A stretch of 64,000 nt of DNA, from contig JAIZOF010000001.1 in NCBI GenBank assembly GCA_020525365.1, forward strand, positions 1,351,159 to 1,415,158, given 5' to 3'. Shown in pieces: positions 52,866 to 62,778 of the stretch; within the stretch, counting starts at the first letter, position 1, and the number at the start of each line of letters is the position of its first letter. Both the position numbers and the translations under genes were made by a program. The stretch comes from Sulfurovum sp. (GTDB lineage Bacteria; Campylobacterota; Campylobacteria; Campylobacterales; Sulfurovaceae). Under the pieces are notes generated by a model. The model did no database searches. It was given only the letters and a program-made list of their open reading frames with translations, and was not told where the DNA came from.

Positions 52866-54542
52866 TCACTCTTTACGGTTAAACAGAAATGCATGGGGAT
52901 TGATTGATTCCTTTACCCTTTTGAGTATACGGTATGCTTTTTTTTCATTTGCGTAAGGACCTATTAGTACCCTATAGGCGCCGTTATCATCTACATTATA
53001 TGGTAGTCCAAAATTCTCTAGACGCAATAGATATTTAGCACTGGGGGCATTATTAAAAAAGCCTACTTGAATATAATAATGTTGCGTATGTTTTGTTTCT
53101 TTTCTTGGTGAGAAACGTTTTCTAGCAACAGCTTTCTTTCCTTTGTAGGTAACCAGCCATTCAATAATTTTATTTTGTAGTTTTTCTGCTCTCTCTTTCT
53201 GTCGTTTGTTTTTGGCATTGGCAAGGATTACGGCTATATAGTACCTGCCATTACGGCCTTTGACATACCCAGCAATATTCTTAACATGCTTAAGCGTACC
53301 CGTTTTCATCCATGCACGTTTATATGCAACTGTTCTTTGAAAACGTTGCTCGAGGGTGCCATCTACACCAGCAATAGAAAGTGTCTTCATCCATCGCATA
53401 CCATATCGTCTATAGGCATGTTCCAGTACACGTGTAAGAATGTTTGCATTAATTTTTGCCGTATGTGAAAGACCACTTCCATTATCAAGTTTCAACTTAC
53501 CGTTGCTTCGAAGCACGCCATATGAACGAAGTATGTGCAATACTGCTTTTCTTCCTTTTTGTAGTGTAGCTGGTGCACCATATACTTTTGCACACAGTAA
53601 AAGAAGTAGATGCCTGGCATAAAGATTGTTGGAGTCCTTGGCTGTTTGTGAGACAATCTCCTCTAACGATTGCGAGTAATGGGTAAAAAGCGTACGTGCA
53701 CCAAAAGGCACTTTATGTAGATACATATTCCCTTTTACCTGTACACCGGCATCATGAAGTGCCTCTTTGAGTATGTAGTAAAAAGATTTATAGGGTCGTG
53801 TGACTACCTTGTTAATATTGCGACTACCGCACCATTTAGAGATTTTTCCTTTTATCCATACCTCAGGCACTGCTTTGGAGCTATCTACTTTAACCAGGGG
53901 CCATGAGTAGCGCCCACGACAGGGTCTATTGATCCTTTGAAGTTGGTTGTGTACAATAAATGATCTATCAGGATCTTTCTTGTGTACATTGTTTTTGTTT
54001 GGCACAACGCATATAGTGCTGACGCGTTCATTGAACATCATGGCATCAGGCATGGCATTGTAGGGACTATTAGGGTTGTCATCAAAGCAGGAACTATTCT
54101 TGATTCCTACCTTAAAATAGCTACGATCAATGATAATGTTTCCCATAATCTCACGTATCCCTTTGGCTTTAATCTGTGCAACAATATCATCAAGATCATC
54201 TGTGCTAAGTGTTGGGTCACCAAATCCTTTAATAATAAGATCACCATCTAATATGCCATTTTTAATTGTTCCTGTCGCATAAAACCGGGTAGGCCACCGA
54301 TAATCAAACCCCAATTTTAAAATAGCCGCATATGTTGTAAGTACTTTGATTGTTGAAGCAGGTGCATGGGCCACAGAAGCATTAAGTGAAGCAACCATAC
54401 GGTTGCTGCTTCCTATCTTTTCAATATAAATGCTAAGATTTCTCTTGGGAATATTGAAATGCTTAATGATTGTCTCTATGGCAGGAGGAAGCGCATAGAG
54501 CCAACACATCATAAGAATCAAAAGCAGTACAATGCGTTTCAC
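52866..54542 (-). CDS. dacB: D-alanyl-D-alanine carboxypeptidase (PBP4 type) fused to a SPOR domain
   Basis: 558 residues. Signal peptide (MMCWLYA), S13 peptidase domain to about residue 460. SxxK is PASTIKV (Ser63, Lys66), SxN is KDSNNLY, KTG is WMKTGTLKH. After a basic linker (ARKRFSPRKETK) the C-terminus is a SPOR domain (YYIQVGFFNNAPSAKYLL, GAYRVLIGPYANEKKAY). Typical PBP4 is ~480 residues without SPOR, so this fusion would be drawn to denuded septal glycan. Acts in peptidoglycan trimming in the periplasm. Confidence 0.9.
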   Translation of the reverse strand: MKRIVLLLILMMCWLYALPPAIETIIKHFNIPKRNLSIYIEKIGSSNRMVASLNASVAHAPASTIKVLTTYAAILKLGFDYRWPTRFYATGTIKNGILDGDLIIKGFGDPTLSTDDLDDIVAQIKAKGIREIMGNIIIDRSYFKVGIKNSSCFDDNPNSPYNAMPDAMMFNERVSTICVVPNKNNVHKKDPDRSFIVHNQLQRINRPCRGRYSWPLVKVDSSKAVPEVWIKGKISKWCGSRNINKVVTRPYKSFYYILKEALHDAGVQVKGNMYLHKVPFGARTLFTHYSQSLEEIVSQTAKDSNNLYARHLLLLLCAKVYGAPATLQKGRKAVLHILRSYGVLRSNGKLKLDNGSGLSHTAKINANILTRVLEHAYRRYGMRWMKTLSIAGVDGTLEQRFQRTVAYKRAWMKTGTLKHVKNIAGYVKGRNGRYYIAVILANAKNKRQKERAEKLQNKIIEWLVTYKGKKAVARKRFSPRKETKHTQHYYIQVGFFNNAPSAKYLLRLENFGLPYNVDDNGAYRVLIGPYANEKKAYRILKRVKESINPHAFLFNRKE

Positions 54543-54593
54543 GTCACCCCTACCATTACCAAAATTACTTTAACCCCAATATCACACAAATAG

Positions 54594-54932
54594 CTAGAAG
54601 TCAGTCTTCTCTTTAGAACTCTCTATCATCGAAATAATCATCGTATAGACATTGGCAACCACTGCCCCTATCACAAGGCCTGTTGCAATCGAGTGGTTCT
54701 GATAGAATTGTAATGCAAAAAATGCAGGTATAAGGTGCAAATCAGCCACAAGTGAACCGGCCAAAAGTTCTGCTGAAAGTAGGTTACGTACACCTATTTT
54801 CATGACAGTTGAAACCACATTAACCGACCCTGCAATAAAGAGTGCAACCAAAGATTCCTCATACAAAAACGCTGCCGATGTTGTTAAAGACATTAACGTA
54901 AAAAAGATATAAAAGACTTTTCCCCATTGCAT
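54594..54932 (-). CDS. small membrane protein (DUF6394-like)
   Basis: 112 residues, four hydrophobic segments, starting MQWGKVFYIFFTLMSLTTSA. SAELLAGSLVADLHLIPAFF is a distinctive segment I associate with DUF6394 proteins of Campylobacterota, from memory. Function unknown. It lies between dacB and secF on the same strand. Confidence 0.6.
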   Translation of the reverse strand: MQWGKVFYIFFTLMSLTTSAAFLYEESLVALFIAGSVNVVSTVMKIGVRNLLSAELLAGSLVADLHLIPAFFALQFYQNHSIATGLVIGAVVANVYTMIISMIESSKEKTDF

Positions 54933-55074
54933 TTAAACTCCTTCAATAATGATGTTTTATACAGAAACAACCCTCAAGTTACTTCAGCAAAAATGCTTTA
55001 CATAAGAAAAGCATACCAAAACTCCTTCTCTTTCATTCTTAAGTTTTGATTTTCTAAAAATGATACAATCATTT

Positions 55075-56046
55075 TTAGAGCGTTCCTTGTTCGTACATAG
55101 CACGCATTCTCTCTTTCTCTTTCTCTCTTTTACGCCTCTTCGCCTCTTTTTCTCGGAAACCTTTAACAGAAAAACCAAGCCACATCAAAATGGGTGATGC
55201 AACAAAAATTGAAGAGTATGTACCAACAACTACACCAACAAGCAATGTAAAACTAAAGCCCTTGATAATTTCTCCACCAAACAAGAAGAGTGTTAAAACC
55301 ACAAAAAATGTAGTAAGAGAGGTTAACGTTGTACGTGAAAGTGTCTGCGTGACCGACTCATTGATAATACGGTCAAGCATACTCTCTTTGCTTTGCTGTA
55401 TGCCTTCACGAATACGATCGAACACAATAATCGTATCATTCAATGAGTAACCCAGAATGGTTAAAAGTGCTGCTAGCGTATCGAGGTTAACCTCAATATC
55501 AAAGAGAACAACTGCTCCCATGGCAATGGTTACGTCGTGCACAAGTGCTAAAACCGATGCTATCGCAAAACGCCATTCAAATCGAAAAGAGACATAAATC
55601 AAAATACCCAATATTGCCAAAACGAGTGACATCATTCCTTTTTCTCTAAGCTCAGAACCAACCTTTGCACCAACCATATCGACACGTCGTACTTCAAAGT
55701 TTCCTGTTCCCTTGAGCAGTTCACGCATGGTGTCACCCATGTCTTTCCCAAGCGCACCACTACTATTTTTGGTTCGAATAATGATCTCATTATCATTACC
55801 AAAATAAGTAACACTTGCCCCTTTATACTTCGCATCTTCGGCAATGGCTTCACGCACCTTCTTGATAGGTGCATTCTGCTCATAGTGTACCTGCACCAGC
55901 GTACCACCAGCAAAATCAAGTCCGTAGTTAAACCCTTTGACAAATATTAACCCTACAGAGAGAGCCACAAGCATTAAAGAGAGGATACCAAAATGCTTAC
56001 TTTTTCCCATTAGCGAAATTGGTTTATCATACTTGAATATTTCCAT
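55075..56046 (-). CDS. secF: protein translocase subunit SecF
   Basis: 323 residues, six membrane helices. GFNYGLDFAGGTLVQV near the start, SLNDTIIVFDRIREG (~205-219) and GGEIIKGFSFTLLVG are SecF signatures. With SecD it uses the proton gradient to pull exported proteins from SecYEG. It abuts secD by a one-base stop/start overlap. The tail is very basic and Arg/Lys/Glu-rich. Confidence 0.95.
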   Translation of the reverse strand: MEIFKYDKPISLMGKSKHFGILSLMLVALSVGLIFVKGFNYGLDFAGGTLVQVHYEQNAPIKKVREAIAEDAKYKGASVTYFGNDNEIIIRTKNSSGALGKDMGDTMRELLKGTGNFEVRRVDMVGAKVGSELREKGMMSLVLAILGILIYVSFRFEWRFAIASVLALVHDVTIAMGAVVLFDIEVNLDTLAALLTILGYSLNDTIIVFDRIREGIQQSKESMLDRIINESVTQTLSRTTLTSLTTFFVVLTLFLFGGEIIKGFSFTLLVGVVVGTYSSIFVASPILMWLGFSVKGFREKEAKRRKREKEKERMRAMYEQGTL

Positions 56047-57629
56047 TACTTTCCTCCCTCTACTCTAATACCAAACCAAAAGCCCAGTTTTTTTCGGTTA
56101 ATCTTTGGCAACAGCCACTGATAGATCCCATGCGTACCTACGATTGCTGTTAGCATTGAAGCAAGAATACCAATTCCCATAGTCAATGCAAAACCTTTCA
56201 GCGGTCCAGTACCATATGCCCAAAGCACCACTGCAGCAATCAGTGTTGTCACATTGGCATCAAGAATAGCCGTAAACGCTTTATCGTATCCATCTTCAAT
56301 GGATTTAACAATAGACTTCCCTTCATGAAGCAGTTCCCTAATACGCTCATTGATAATCACATTAGCATCAACTGCCATACCCACTGTCAGGACAATCCCC
56401 GCCATACCTGGCAAGGTCAATGTTGCCCCAAAAAGTGACATAATGGCCAAAATAAGAAAGAGGTTTCCTATCAGTGCTACATCAGCAATGATTCCTGCCA
56501 TACCATAATACAGAATCATAAAGAAAACAACAAGAATGAACCCAAGCACCAATGCCATAGAACTAGCCTTGATGTTGTCTGCACCAAGACTTGGACCTAC
56601 TGAACGCTTTTCCATCACATAGACTGGTGCGAGTAGTGCACCCGAACGTAGTGCAATCGCAAGATCATGTGCTTCATTCAACTTAAAGTTTCCAGAGATC
56701 TGCACATGCCCACCACCAATACGTTCACGAATAACTGGAGCAGAATAGACTTCATTGTCCAACACAACTGCCATACGTTTTCCAACTGCCTTTGATGTAA
56801 AGTCACCAAAAATCTTTGCTCCTTGTCCATTAAGCGCAAAGTTTATGACAGGTTGATTGTTTTTGTCAAATCCTACTTTTGCATCAGTCAGCATGGATCC
56901 ATCAAGAATCGGAATAGCCCGAAGTAGATACTTTTGATGTTTATCGTAGACATCTGGGAGAATCACATCCCCATAACTCTTAGCCTCATTGGGCTTCATG
57001 GCTGTCACACGCATCGCCCTATCCTCATCAACCGCCATCAACTGTAAGTGTGCAGCACGGGCAATGAGCTCTCGGATACGTTGCTCATCGGCCTGTGTTT
57101 TGATGCCTGGTACCTCAACAAGAATCTTCTCTTTTCCCTGCCTAGCAACAGTAGGCTCTGCAAGTCCAAACTCATTGAGACGATTACGAATGGTATCGAC
57201 TGCCTGCTTAATGGCATTGGTTTTCGTACGTGCCATCTCTTCAGGGGTCATTGCCAATGTAAACTTTAAGCCATCCTCTGTCAGTACTGTTCCAGAGAGC
57301 TCTTTTTTCAAAATCTCTTTGGTTTTGACAACATCGTCTTTGTCAAGCAGTTCAAACGTCACCTTTTTTCCATTCGCTATTCGCAGATCATCAAAAATAA
57401 TCTCTTCATCATCAAAAAGGTACTTCACGCTAGCAGCAATAGATTTCGTGCGTGATTCAATGGCAACATCACTCTTAATACCAAGCAACATATGCAATCC
57501 ACCCTGAAGGTCAAGCCCTAACGTAATTTTTTTACCGCTCTCACTCTGTATTAACGACGGAATGGAGAAGAGTACACCAAAAATGAGTGCAAAAGCAAAG
57601 AGCATAACCCTAAAATTAAGCATTTTCAT
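56046..57629 (-). CDS. secD: protein translocase subunit SecD
   Basis: About 527 residues. GLDLQGGLHMLLGI near the N-terminus, the P1 domain (NRLNEFGLAEPTVARQG), then TM helices with DANVIINERIRELLHEGK and LWAYGTGPLKGFALTMGIGI. The start is ATG 57629 or 57623, inside the 3' end of yajC with GAGGG upstream; an in-frame start at 57668 would overlap yajC more. Coupled with yajC and secF. Confidence 0.94.
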   Translation of the reverse strand: MKMLNFRVMLFAFALIFGVLFSIPSLIQSESGKKITLGLDLQGGLHMLLGIKSDVAIESRTKSIAASVKYLFDDEEIIFDDLRIANGKKVTFELLDKDDVVKTKEILKKELSGTVLTEDGLKFTLAMTPEEMARTKTNAIKQAVDTIRNRLNEFGLAEPTVARQGKEKILVEVPGIKTQADEQRIRELIARAAHLQLMAVDEDRAMRVTAMKPNEAKSYGDVILPDVYDKHQKYLLRAIPILDGSMLTDAKVGFDKNNQPVINFALNGQGAKIFGDFTSKAVGKRMAVVLDNEVYSAPVIRERIGGGHVQISGNFKLNEAHDLAIALRSGALLAPVYVMEKRSVGPSLGADNIKASSMALVLGFILVVFFMILYYGMAGIIADVALIGNLFLILAIMSLFGATLTLPGMAGIVLTVGMAVDANVIINERIRELLHEGKSIVKSIEDGYDKAFTAILDANVTTLIAAVVLWAYGTGPLKGFALTMGIGILASMLTAIVGTHGIYQWLLPKINRKKLGFWFGIRVEGGK

Positions 57630-57903
57630 TGCCCTCATCAACCTTTCGGGCAACAAATGCTCTATCAAGTTTCACAATCGTCTCATGATTGAGTTTGATT
57701 TTAAGAAAATCCTCTTCAGGCTTTACTATCGTTACAATCAGTCCACCATTGGTAATGATCTTATCACCTTTTTGGAGATTTGCAAGCATCTCTTCGTGTG
57801 CTTTGCGTTGCTTATTTTGTGGTCTAATAATAAGAAAATAGAAAATCGCAAAGAGAATTAAGAGAGGAATAAACGATCCAATTACGCTACCTTGTTGTTC
57901 CAT
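57616..57903 (-). CDS. yajC: preprotein translocase accessory subunit YajC
   Basis: 95 residues from ATG 57903 (AAAGGAT upstream). One membrane helix (PLLILFAIFYFLIIRPQNK) and a small beta domain (LQKGDKIITNGGLIVTIV). Part of the SecDF-YajC holo-translocon; gene order yajC-secD-secF is standard. Confidence 0.93.
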   Translation of the reverse strand: MEQQGSVIGSFIPLLILFAIFYFLIIRPQNKQRKAHEEMLANLQKGDKIITNGGLIVTIVKPEEDFLKIKLNHETIVKLDRAFVARKVDEGNENA

Positions 57904-57950
57904 TAGGAATCCTTTATAAATAAAATGAGACAATATTTTAACACTTTTAT

Positions 57951-57956
57951 ATTATA
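57951..57956 (-). promoter_or_regulatory. -10 box TATAAT for yajC-secD-secF
   Basis: Minus strand GGTTCTATAATATAAAAG, about 47 nt before the yajC ATG, in the divergent yajC/lnt spacer. Confidence 0.5.
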
Positions 57957-57976
57957 GAACCGTTTAGGGGAATCTT

Positions 57977-59221
57977 TTGTTACCAAACAGACCACTGCCC
58001 AAAGCACTGCTTATTGCTATGACTGGAAGCCTTTTTATCTATCTTGCCCATATTGGCATCACCTTTTATTGGCTCAATACACTATTGGGGCTTATCTCAC
58101 TCTATTTCCTGTTACAGTCTGAAAGCAAAACATGGTTTTGGAGTGGCTTCTTCTTTGGACTTCTCTGGTTTTGGTGGATAACACTCAGTTTCATTTACTA
58201 TCAAATATCTTGGGCAACCCCCTTTGTAATACTCCTCATTGGGGCAATTTATGGCGCACTGTTTTGGCTCATTGCCACAACAGCATCCATAAGTCATGAT
58301 TTACGATTTACGTTGGTACTAAAATCTGTAGGGCTTTTAGTGTTAAGCTACATTCACCCCTTTGGCTTTGATTGGTTCAAACCTGAACTAATATTTGTTG
58401 AGAGCTATATGGGCACACAGAAGTGGCAATTTTTACTCATATTGCTTGTGCTTGCGCTGGTACACTGGAGAAAAAACCTGTTTTTTATGCTATTGCTTCT
58501 CGTGCCACACCATATACCACAACGCCTTAGTACATTAACTCCCTCCAATACAATCACAATTGTAACCACCCATATCTCTGTTAAAGACAAGTGGGACAAA
58601 ACCAAACATGCTGCTCAGTTCAATGCACTGTTTCATGCCATTGATCAGGCAATTGATGCAAACAAAACACTGGTCATTCTTCCTGAATCGGTTTTTCCGG
58701 TTTTTCTTGACCACAATCGTACACTTTTAAAAAAGCTCAAACAGCGTGCCAAAAAAATCAATATTGTCACTGGTGCACTCTATTGGGATGGTAAAACCCC
58801 ACGGAACTCCACCTACATCTTTACCAGAGATGGCAGGGTCACTGTTGCCAACAAAGTCATTCTTGTACCATTTGGAGAGGCAAACCCACTGCCCGATTTT
58901 CTTGGTAATTGGATCAATCATATCTTCTACGATGATGCTGTTGACTATAAGGCCAGTAGCAACTTGGCTGATTATACCATTGAGAACAAACGCTACCGCA
59001 ATGCCATCTGCTTTGAAGCCACTTCAGAAAAACTCTATGAAGGAAACCCTAAACAGATGATTGTACTTAGCAACAATGGCTGGTTTGCCCACTCTATTGA
59101 ACCAACCTTACAAAGGTTGCTACTACAATACTACAGTCAAAAATATGGTACTACCATCTATAATGCTACCAATATGACACCCTCTTATAAGATTATTAAC
59201 GGAAAAGTATTCATGCTATGA
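57977..59221 (+). CDS. lnt: apolipoprotein N-acyltransferase (short form)
   Basis: 414 residues from TTG 57977 (AGGGGAAT upstream). N-acylates the Cys of lipoproteins at the inner membrane. Several N-terminal membrane helices, then the nitrilase-like domain (~195-400): Glu in LPESVFPVF, Lys in ANKVILVPFGE, and catalytic Cys in NAICFEAT. Shorter than E. coli Lnt (512), lacking some helices and the C-terminal one, as in other Campylobacterota. Relevant to the many lipoproteins of this window. Confidence 0.88.
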   Translation: MLPNRPLPKALLIAMTGSLFIYLAHIGITFYWLNTLLGLISLYFLLQSESKTWFWSGFFFGLLWFWWITLSFIYYQISWATPFVILLIGAIYGALFWLIATTASISHDLRFTLVLKSVGLLVLSYIHPFGFDWFKPELIFVESYMGTQKWQFLLILLVLALVHWRKNLFFMLLLLVPHHIPQRLSTLTPSNTITIVTTHISVKDKWDKTKHAAQFNALFHAIDQAIDANKTLVILPESVFPVFLDHNRTLLKKLKQRAKKINIVTGALYWDGKTPRNSTYIFTRDGRVTVANKVILVPFGEANPLPDFLGNWINHIFYDDAVDYKASSNLADYTIENKRYRNAICFEATSEKLYEGNPKQMIVLSNNGWFAHSIEPTLQRLLLQYYSQKYGTTIYNATNMTPSYKIINGKVFML

Positions 59222-59601
59222 CAGTTAAAAAAATTTTTATAGCACCCATCAGAGGCTATCAATACATCTCAAAAATGCTGCCTGCCAATTGCCGTTATTA
59301 TCCAACTTGTTCGGAGTATGCAGCTTGGCAACTCCAATTCAATGGTCTACACCGTGCATTGGTAGCAAGCACACTGCGTATTTTACGTTGCAATCAGCTC
59401 TTTACAGGAGGCATAGACTATCCGGTTGTCAAATTCACTCCACCAGAAATATCAGCTTTACACACCTCTAATCCAAACTATGGCACAATCAAGGTTATAT
59501 TTTGGTTGGTTCCAAAGCATCAATATCGACATAGTGTTGCCCGCTATTTTTATGTCATAAAGGATTTCAATGCCCTACCCAAACACCGTGACACTCCATA
59601 G
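59218..59601 (+). CDS. yidD: membrane protein insertion efficiency factor YidD
   Basis: 127 residues. The family core is in the first 70 residues: IAPIRGYQYISKML, CRYYPTCSEYA, LRILRCNQLFTGGIDY. The C-terminal extension (~50 residues) is unconserved. YidD assists YidC-dependent insertion. ATGA overlap with lnt and overlaps pyrC by 32 nt. Confidence 0.9.
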   Translation: MTVKKIFIAPIRGYQYISKMLPANCRYYPTCSEYAAWQLQFNGLHRALVASTLRILRCNQLFTGGIDYPVVKFTPPEISALHTSNPNYGTIKVIFWLVPKHQYRHSVARYFYVIKDFNALPKHRDTP

Positions 59602-60598
59602 TCCACTTGATATGCACCTGCATCTACGTGATGGGCAGATGCTACACGACACTGTCAAGGCTTCCGCAAAAACCTTTAGTGGTGCAATCATTATGCCCAA
59701 CCTTGTGCCGCCTCTTACCTCAGAAGAAGCACTGGTTTCATATAAAATGCGTATCCAGGAAGCCATGGGTGATGAGACTTTTATCCCCTATATGACTCTC
59801 TTCTTTAAGTCAACCTATAGCAGAACGTTTCTTGAAAGTATACGTAACAAGATGACTGCAATCAAACTCTACCCCGCAGGCATTACAACCAACAGTGAGG
59901 GTGGAGTGAGTGGTTTTGATCTGGAGGATCTTAGAGAAACCCTTGAGGCAATGAGTGACTTACATATTCCTCTGTGTGTCCATGGAGAGACCAATGGATT
60001 TGTCATGGACAGAGAAGCAGAGTTTATCCCTATTTATGAAAAATTGGCAAAAGCATTTCCAAAACTTAAGATTATCATGGAACACATTACAACCGCAGAA
60101 AGTGTTGCTGCACTTGACCGATTCGATAACCTCTATGCAACCATTACCGTACACCACCTACTCATTACACTTGATGATGTGGCAGGAGGCATGTTGCAAC
60201 CTCATCTTTTCTGTAAGCCCATTGCCAAACGACCAGAAGACAAAGAGGCACTACTGAGGGCTGCTCTTACAGCACACCCCAAAGTAATGTTTGGTTCTGA
60301 CTCTGCACCACATCCAAAAGAAGATAAAGAGTCTTGCGGTTGTGCCGCCGGTGTCTTTACAGCACCTATTGCCATACAACTACTCATTGAGCTCTTTGAA
60401 AAACATGATGCACCCTTAGAGAACCTACAAAAGTTTCTTAGCGATCATGCAAAAAGCATTTATGGCATCACACCTCCCACAAAAGCGATTCTACTTGAAA
60501 AAAAACCCTTCAAAGTACCATCAAATTATGGTAGCATCGTGCCAATGTCTGCTGAAGAGATGCTTCAGTATACTATTACAGAGGTGAAGCATGGATAA
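59570..60598 (+). CDS. pyrC: dihydroorotase
   Basis: 342 residues, type II (E. coli PyrC-like). Third step of pyrimidine synthesis. Zinc ligands His16/His18 (MHLHLRDG), carbamylated Lys99 (TAIKLYPAG), His138 (CVHGE), His172 (MEHIT) and the Asp in FGSDSAPHP. It starts inside yidD and ends 8 nt into the carbonic anhydrase gene. Confidence 0.96.
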   Translation: MPYPNTVTLHSPLDMHLHLRDGQMLHDTVKASAKTFSGAIIMPNLVPPLTSEEALVSYKMRIQEAMGDETFIPYMTLFFKSTYSRTFLESIRNKMTAIKLYPAGITTNSEGGVSGFDLEDLRETLEAMSDLHIPLCVHGETNGFVMDREAEFIPIYEKLAKAFPKLKIIMEHITTAESVAALDRFDNLYATITVHHLLITLDDVAGGMLQPHLFCKPIAKRPEDKEALLRAALTAHPKVMFGSDSAPHPKEDKESCGCAAGVFTAPIAIQLLIELFEKHDAPLENLQKFLSDHAKSIYGITPPTKAILLEKKPFKVPSNYGSIVPMSAEEMLQYTITEVKHG

Positions 60599-61216
60599 TC
60601 ATTTCAGGCATTTGAAGGACCGCGGTAGCTGGAAAAGTGCATTGTCGCCGATAAAATCGTTTAAAGGCTAGTTGAAGGGCATACCCAAAGGCACTCTTTA
60701 TTGGGTGTGGCTGACCACGTCGCACCTGCCATGATCCGCTGGTTCCAGACGTTGATCTTTTTTATTATTCGCAATGTGGAAATTTTGTTTTATTCCGCCT
60801 GATGCAGACTATCATGCCACACATCTGCTATTGAGTATGCCGTTAGCATACTCAATGTCTCCGATATCATTGTTTGCGGACACTCCCATTGTGGTGCCAT
60901 TGCTACACTTTATAAAAATATTGAAGAGGGTCCGGAGAACATCCATACAATCAAATGGCTAGAGCTAGGGCATGCTGCCAAAAAAGTGGCACTATTGACC
61001 CACAAGAACCATCCCAAAGAAGAGCTTTTACGTTACACCGAGAAAATTTCAGTCATTCATCAAATTGACAATCTCCTCACCTATCCTGCGGTAAAACGGC
61101 GTGTTGATGAAGAGAGGCTCTTTTTGCATGGATGGTATTACGACATTGAAAATGGAGAGATAGCATACTACGACAATGAAGATTATGAGTTCAAACCTCT
61201 TAGTCAAAAGCCATAG
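60591..61216 (+). pseudogene. beta-carbonic anhydrase, frameshifted in first third
   Basis: ATG 60591 overlaps the pyrC stop. The start MDNHFRHLKDRG is clear, then frame is lost. Pieces read LVEGHTQRHSLLG-like text, a scrambled CADSR zinc motif near 60705, and VAPAMI and FIIRNVGN. From about 60835 it is clean: SDIIVCGHSHCGAIATLYKN to the end EFKPLSQKP. The second zinc ligand pair (His, Cys in CGHSHCG) is intact. Beta-CA supplies bicarbonate. The damage pattern is several small indels within ~240 bp while the rest is perfect, pointing to a sequence-quality patch. Confidence 0.8.
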
Positions 61217-61243
61217 TCATAGGCAACAACAAAGGATAAAACT

Positions 61244-62164
61244 GTGATTGCTCAAAATATTGAAGAACTTATTGGAAATACACCATTGGTAAAGATCAAC
61301 TCACTCTCAGAAGAGACCGGTACGACCATACTGGGAAAATGTGAATTTATGAACCCTACCTCCTCTGTCAAAGACAGAATTGCTTGCAACATGATTAACA
61401 AAGCAATAGAACGTGGAGAGATCACCAAACATACAACTATCATAGAACCTACCAGTGGAAACACGGGCATAGGTCTGGCTGCAATCTGTGCAGCAAAAGA
61501 CCTGCGTCTCATTCTCACAATGCCTGACTCTATGAGCATAGAGCGACGTAAACTACTCAGTCACCTTGGTGCAGAATTGGTACTTACACCTGCTGCCAAA
61601 GGCATGGGAGGGGCTATTGAAAAAGCCCATACATTGGCACAGGAGATAGACAATGCCCTTCTATTGCAACAATTCAACAATGCAGACAATCCAGCAATGC
61701 ACCGCACAACAACTGCCATAGAAATTTTGAAAGATACCAAAGAGCATATAGATATTTTTATTGCAGCTGTGGGTACAGGAGGCACAATCACCGGTACGGC
61801 TGAAGTGCTTCGAGAAAAGATAGCATCTGTACACATTGTTGCTGTTGAACCAGCTGCTTCTGCCGTACTCGGAGGAGAACCTGCAGGACCTCATAAAATT
61901 CAAGGTATTGGGGCTGGTTTCACTCCTGACATACTCAATACTCAAATATACAATGAGGTTGTTGCCGTCTGCGACAATGAGGCTTTTCGTATGGCTGCTC
62001 GCATAGCCAAAAAAGAGGGACTTCTCATAGGGATCTCATCTGGTGCCAATCTTGAAGCAGCCTACCGTTTGGCACAAAGACCGGAAAACAGAGGAAAAGT
62101 CATTGTCACCATTCTTTGTGATACTGCCGAACGCTACCTCTCAACAGAACTCTTTGACCACTAA
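61244..62164 (+). CDS. cysK: cysteine synthase A
   Basis: 306 residues from GTG 61244 (AAAGGAT upstream). O-acetylserine sulfhydrylase, fold type II PLP enzyme. PLP lysine Lys43 in TSSVKDRIA, EPTSGNTGIGLA, phosphate loop GTGGTITG, and ISSGANLEAA. In the lnt-to-pabC plus-strand series. Confidence 0.95.
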   Translation: MIAQNIEELIGNTPLVKINSLSEETGTTILGKCEFMNPTSSVKDRIACNMINKAIERGEITKHTTIIEPTSGNTGIGLAAICAAKDLRLILTMPDSMSIERRKLLSHLGAELVLTPAAKGMGGAIEKAHTLAQEIDNALLLQQFNNADNPAMHRTTTAIEILKDTKEHIDIFIAAVGTGGTITGTAEVLREKIASVHIVAVEPAASAVLGGEPAGPHKIQGIGAGFTPDILNTQIYNEVVAVCDNEAFRMAARIAKKEGLLIGISSGANLEAAYRLAQRPENRGKVIVTILCDTAERYLSTELFDH

Positions 62165-62171
62165 ACCAATC

Positions 62172-62771
62172 ATGCCCATCCAAAGACCACTTTTACTAGA
62201 AACAATCAAAATCAAAGAGGGGGTCATTTGCAATCTTCCCTACCATCAAAAACGCATGAACTATAGTCGCACACATCTTTTTCAAACATCCTCTACCATT
62301 GACCTTGCATCAAAAATCACCATACCTTCTCAAAAGGGTATTTTCCGTTGTCGTGTGCTTTATGCTCAAACGATCGAGAGTATCCAATACACTCCCTATA
62401 CACCAAAACATATCAACACACTTCACATTGTTTCATCCAATATTGAGTACCATCACAAATATGCCAACAGAGAAGTACTTGACAGTCTGCTTTCTCTCTC
62501 CCCTCAAGCTGATGATATCATTATTGAAAAAGATGGGCTTCTCACTGACACCACCATTGCCAATATTGCTTTCTTTGCTAAGGGGAAGTGGTATACCCCT
62601 AAAAAACCGTTACTAGAAGGAACTATGCGAGCAAAATTATTGGACAAGGGCATGCTCCATCTTAGGGATATTGCTAAAAAAAATATGGAAGACTATACAC
62701 ACGTGGCTTTAATCAATGCTATGGTAGGATTCAAAGTTCTAAATCAAATGACCATCAAACAGATCAAGTGA
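62172..62771 (+). CDS. class IV aminotransferase-like, probable aminodeoxychorismate lyase
   Basis: 199 residues from ATG 62172, 7 nt after cysK. Branched-chain-aminotransferase/PabC fold: LLETIKIKEGVICNL at the start, a candidate PLP lysine in YHHKYANRE, and the family block DGLLTDTTIANIAFF...KPLLEGTMRAKLL. It probably makes p-aminobenzoate for folate; BCAT-like activity cannot be excluded. An upstream in-frame start would overlap cysK by 120 nt and is unlikely. Confidence 0.75.
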   Translation: MPIQRPLLLETIKIKEGVICNLPYHQKRMNYSRTHLFQTSSTIDLASKITIPSQKGIFRCRVLYAQTIESIQYTPYTPKHINTLHIVSSNIEYHHKYANREVLDSLLSLSPQADDIIIEKDGLLTDTTIANIAFFAKGKWYTPKKPLLEGTMRAKLLDKGMLHLRDIAKKNMEDYTHVALINAMVGFKVLNQMTIKQIK

Positions 62772-62778
62772 ATAGACC

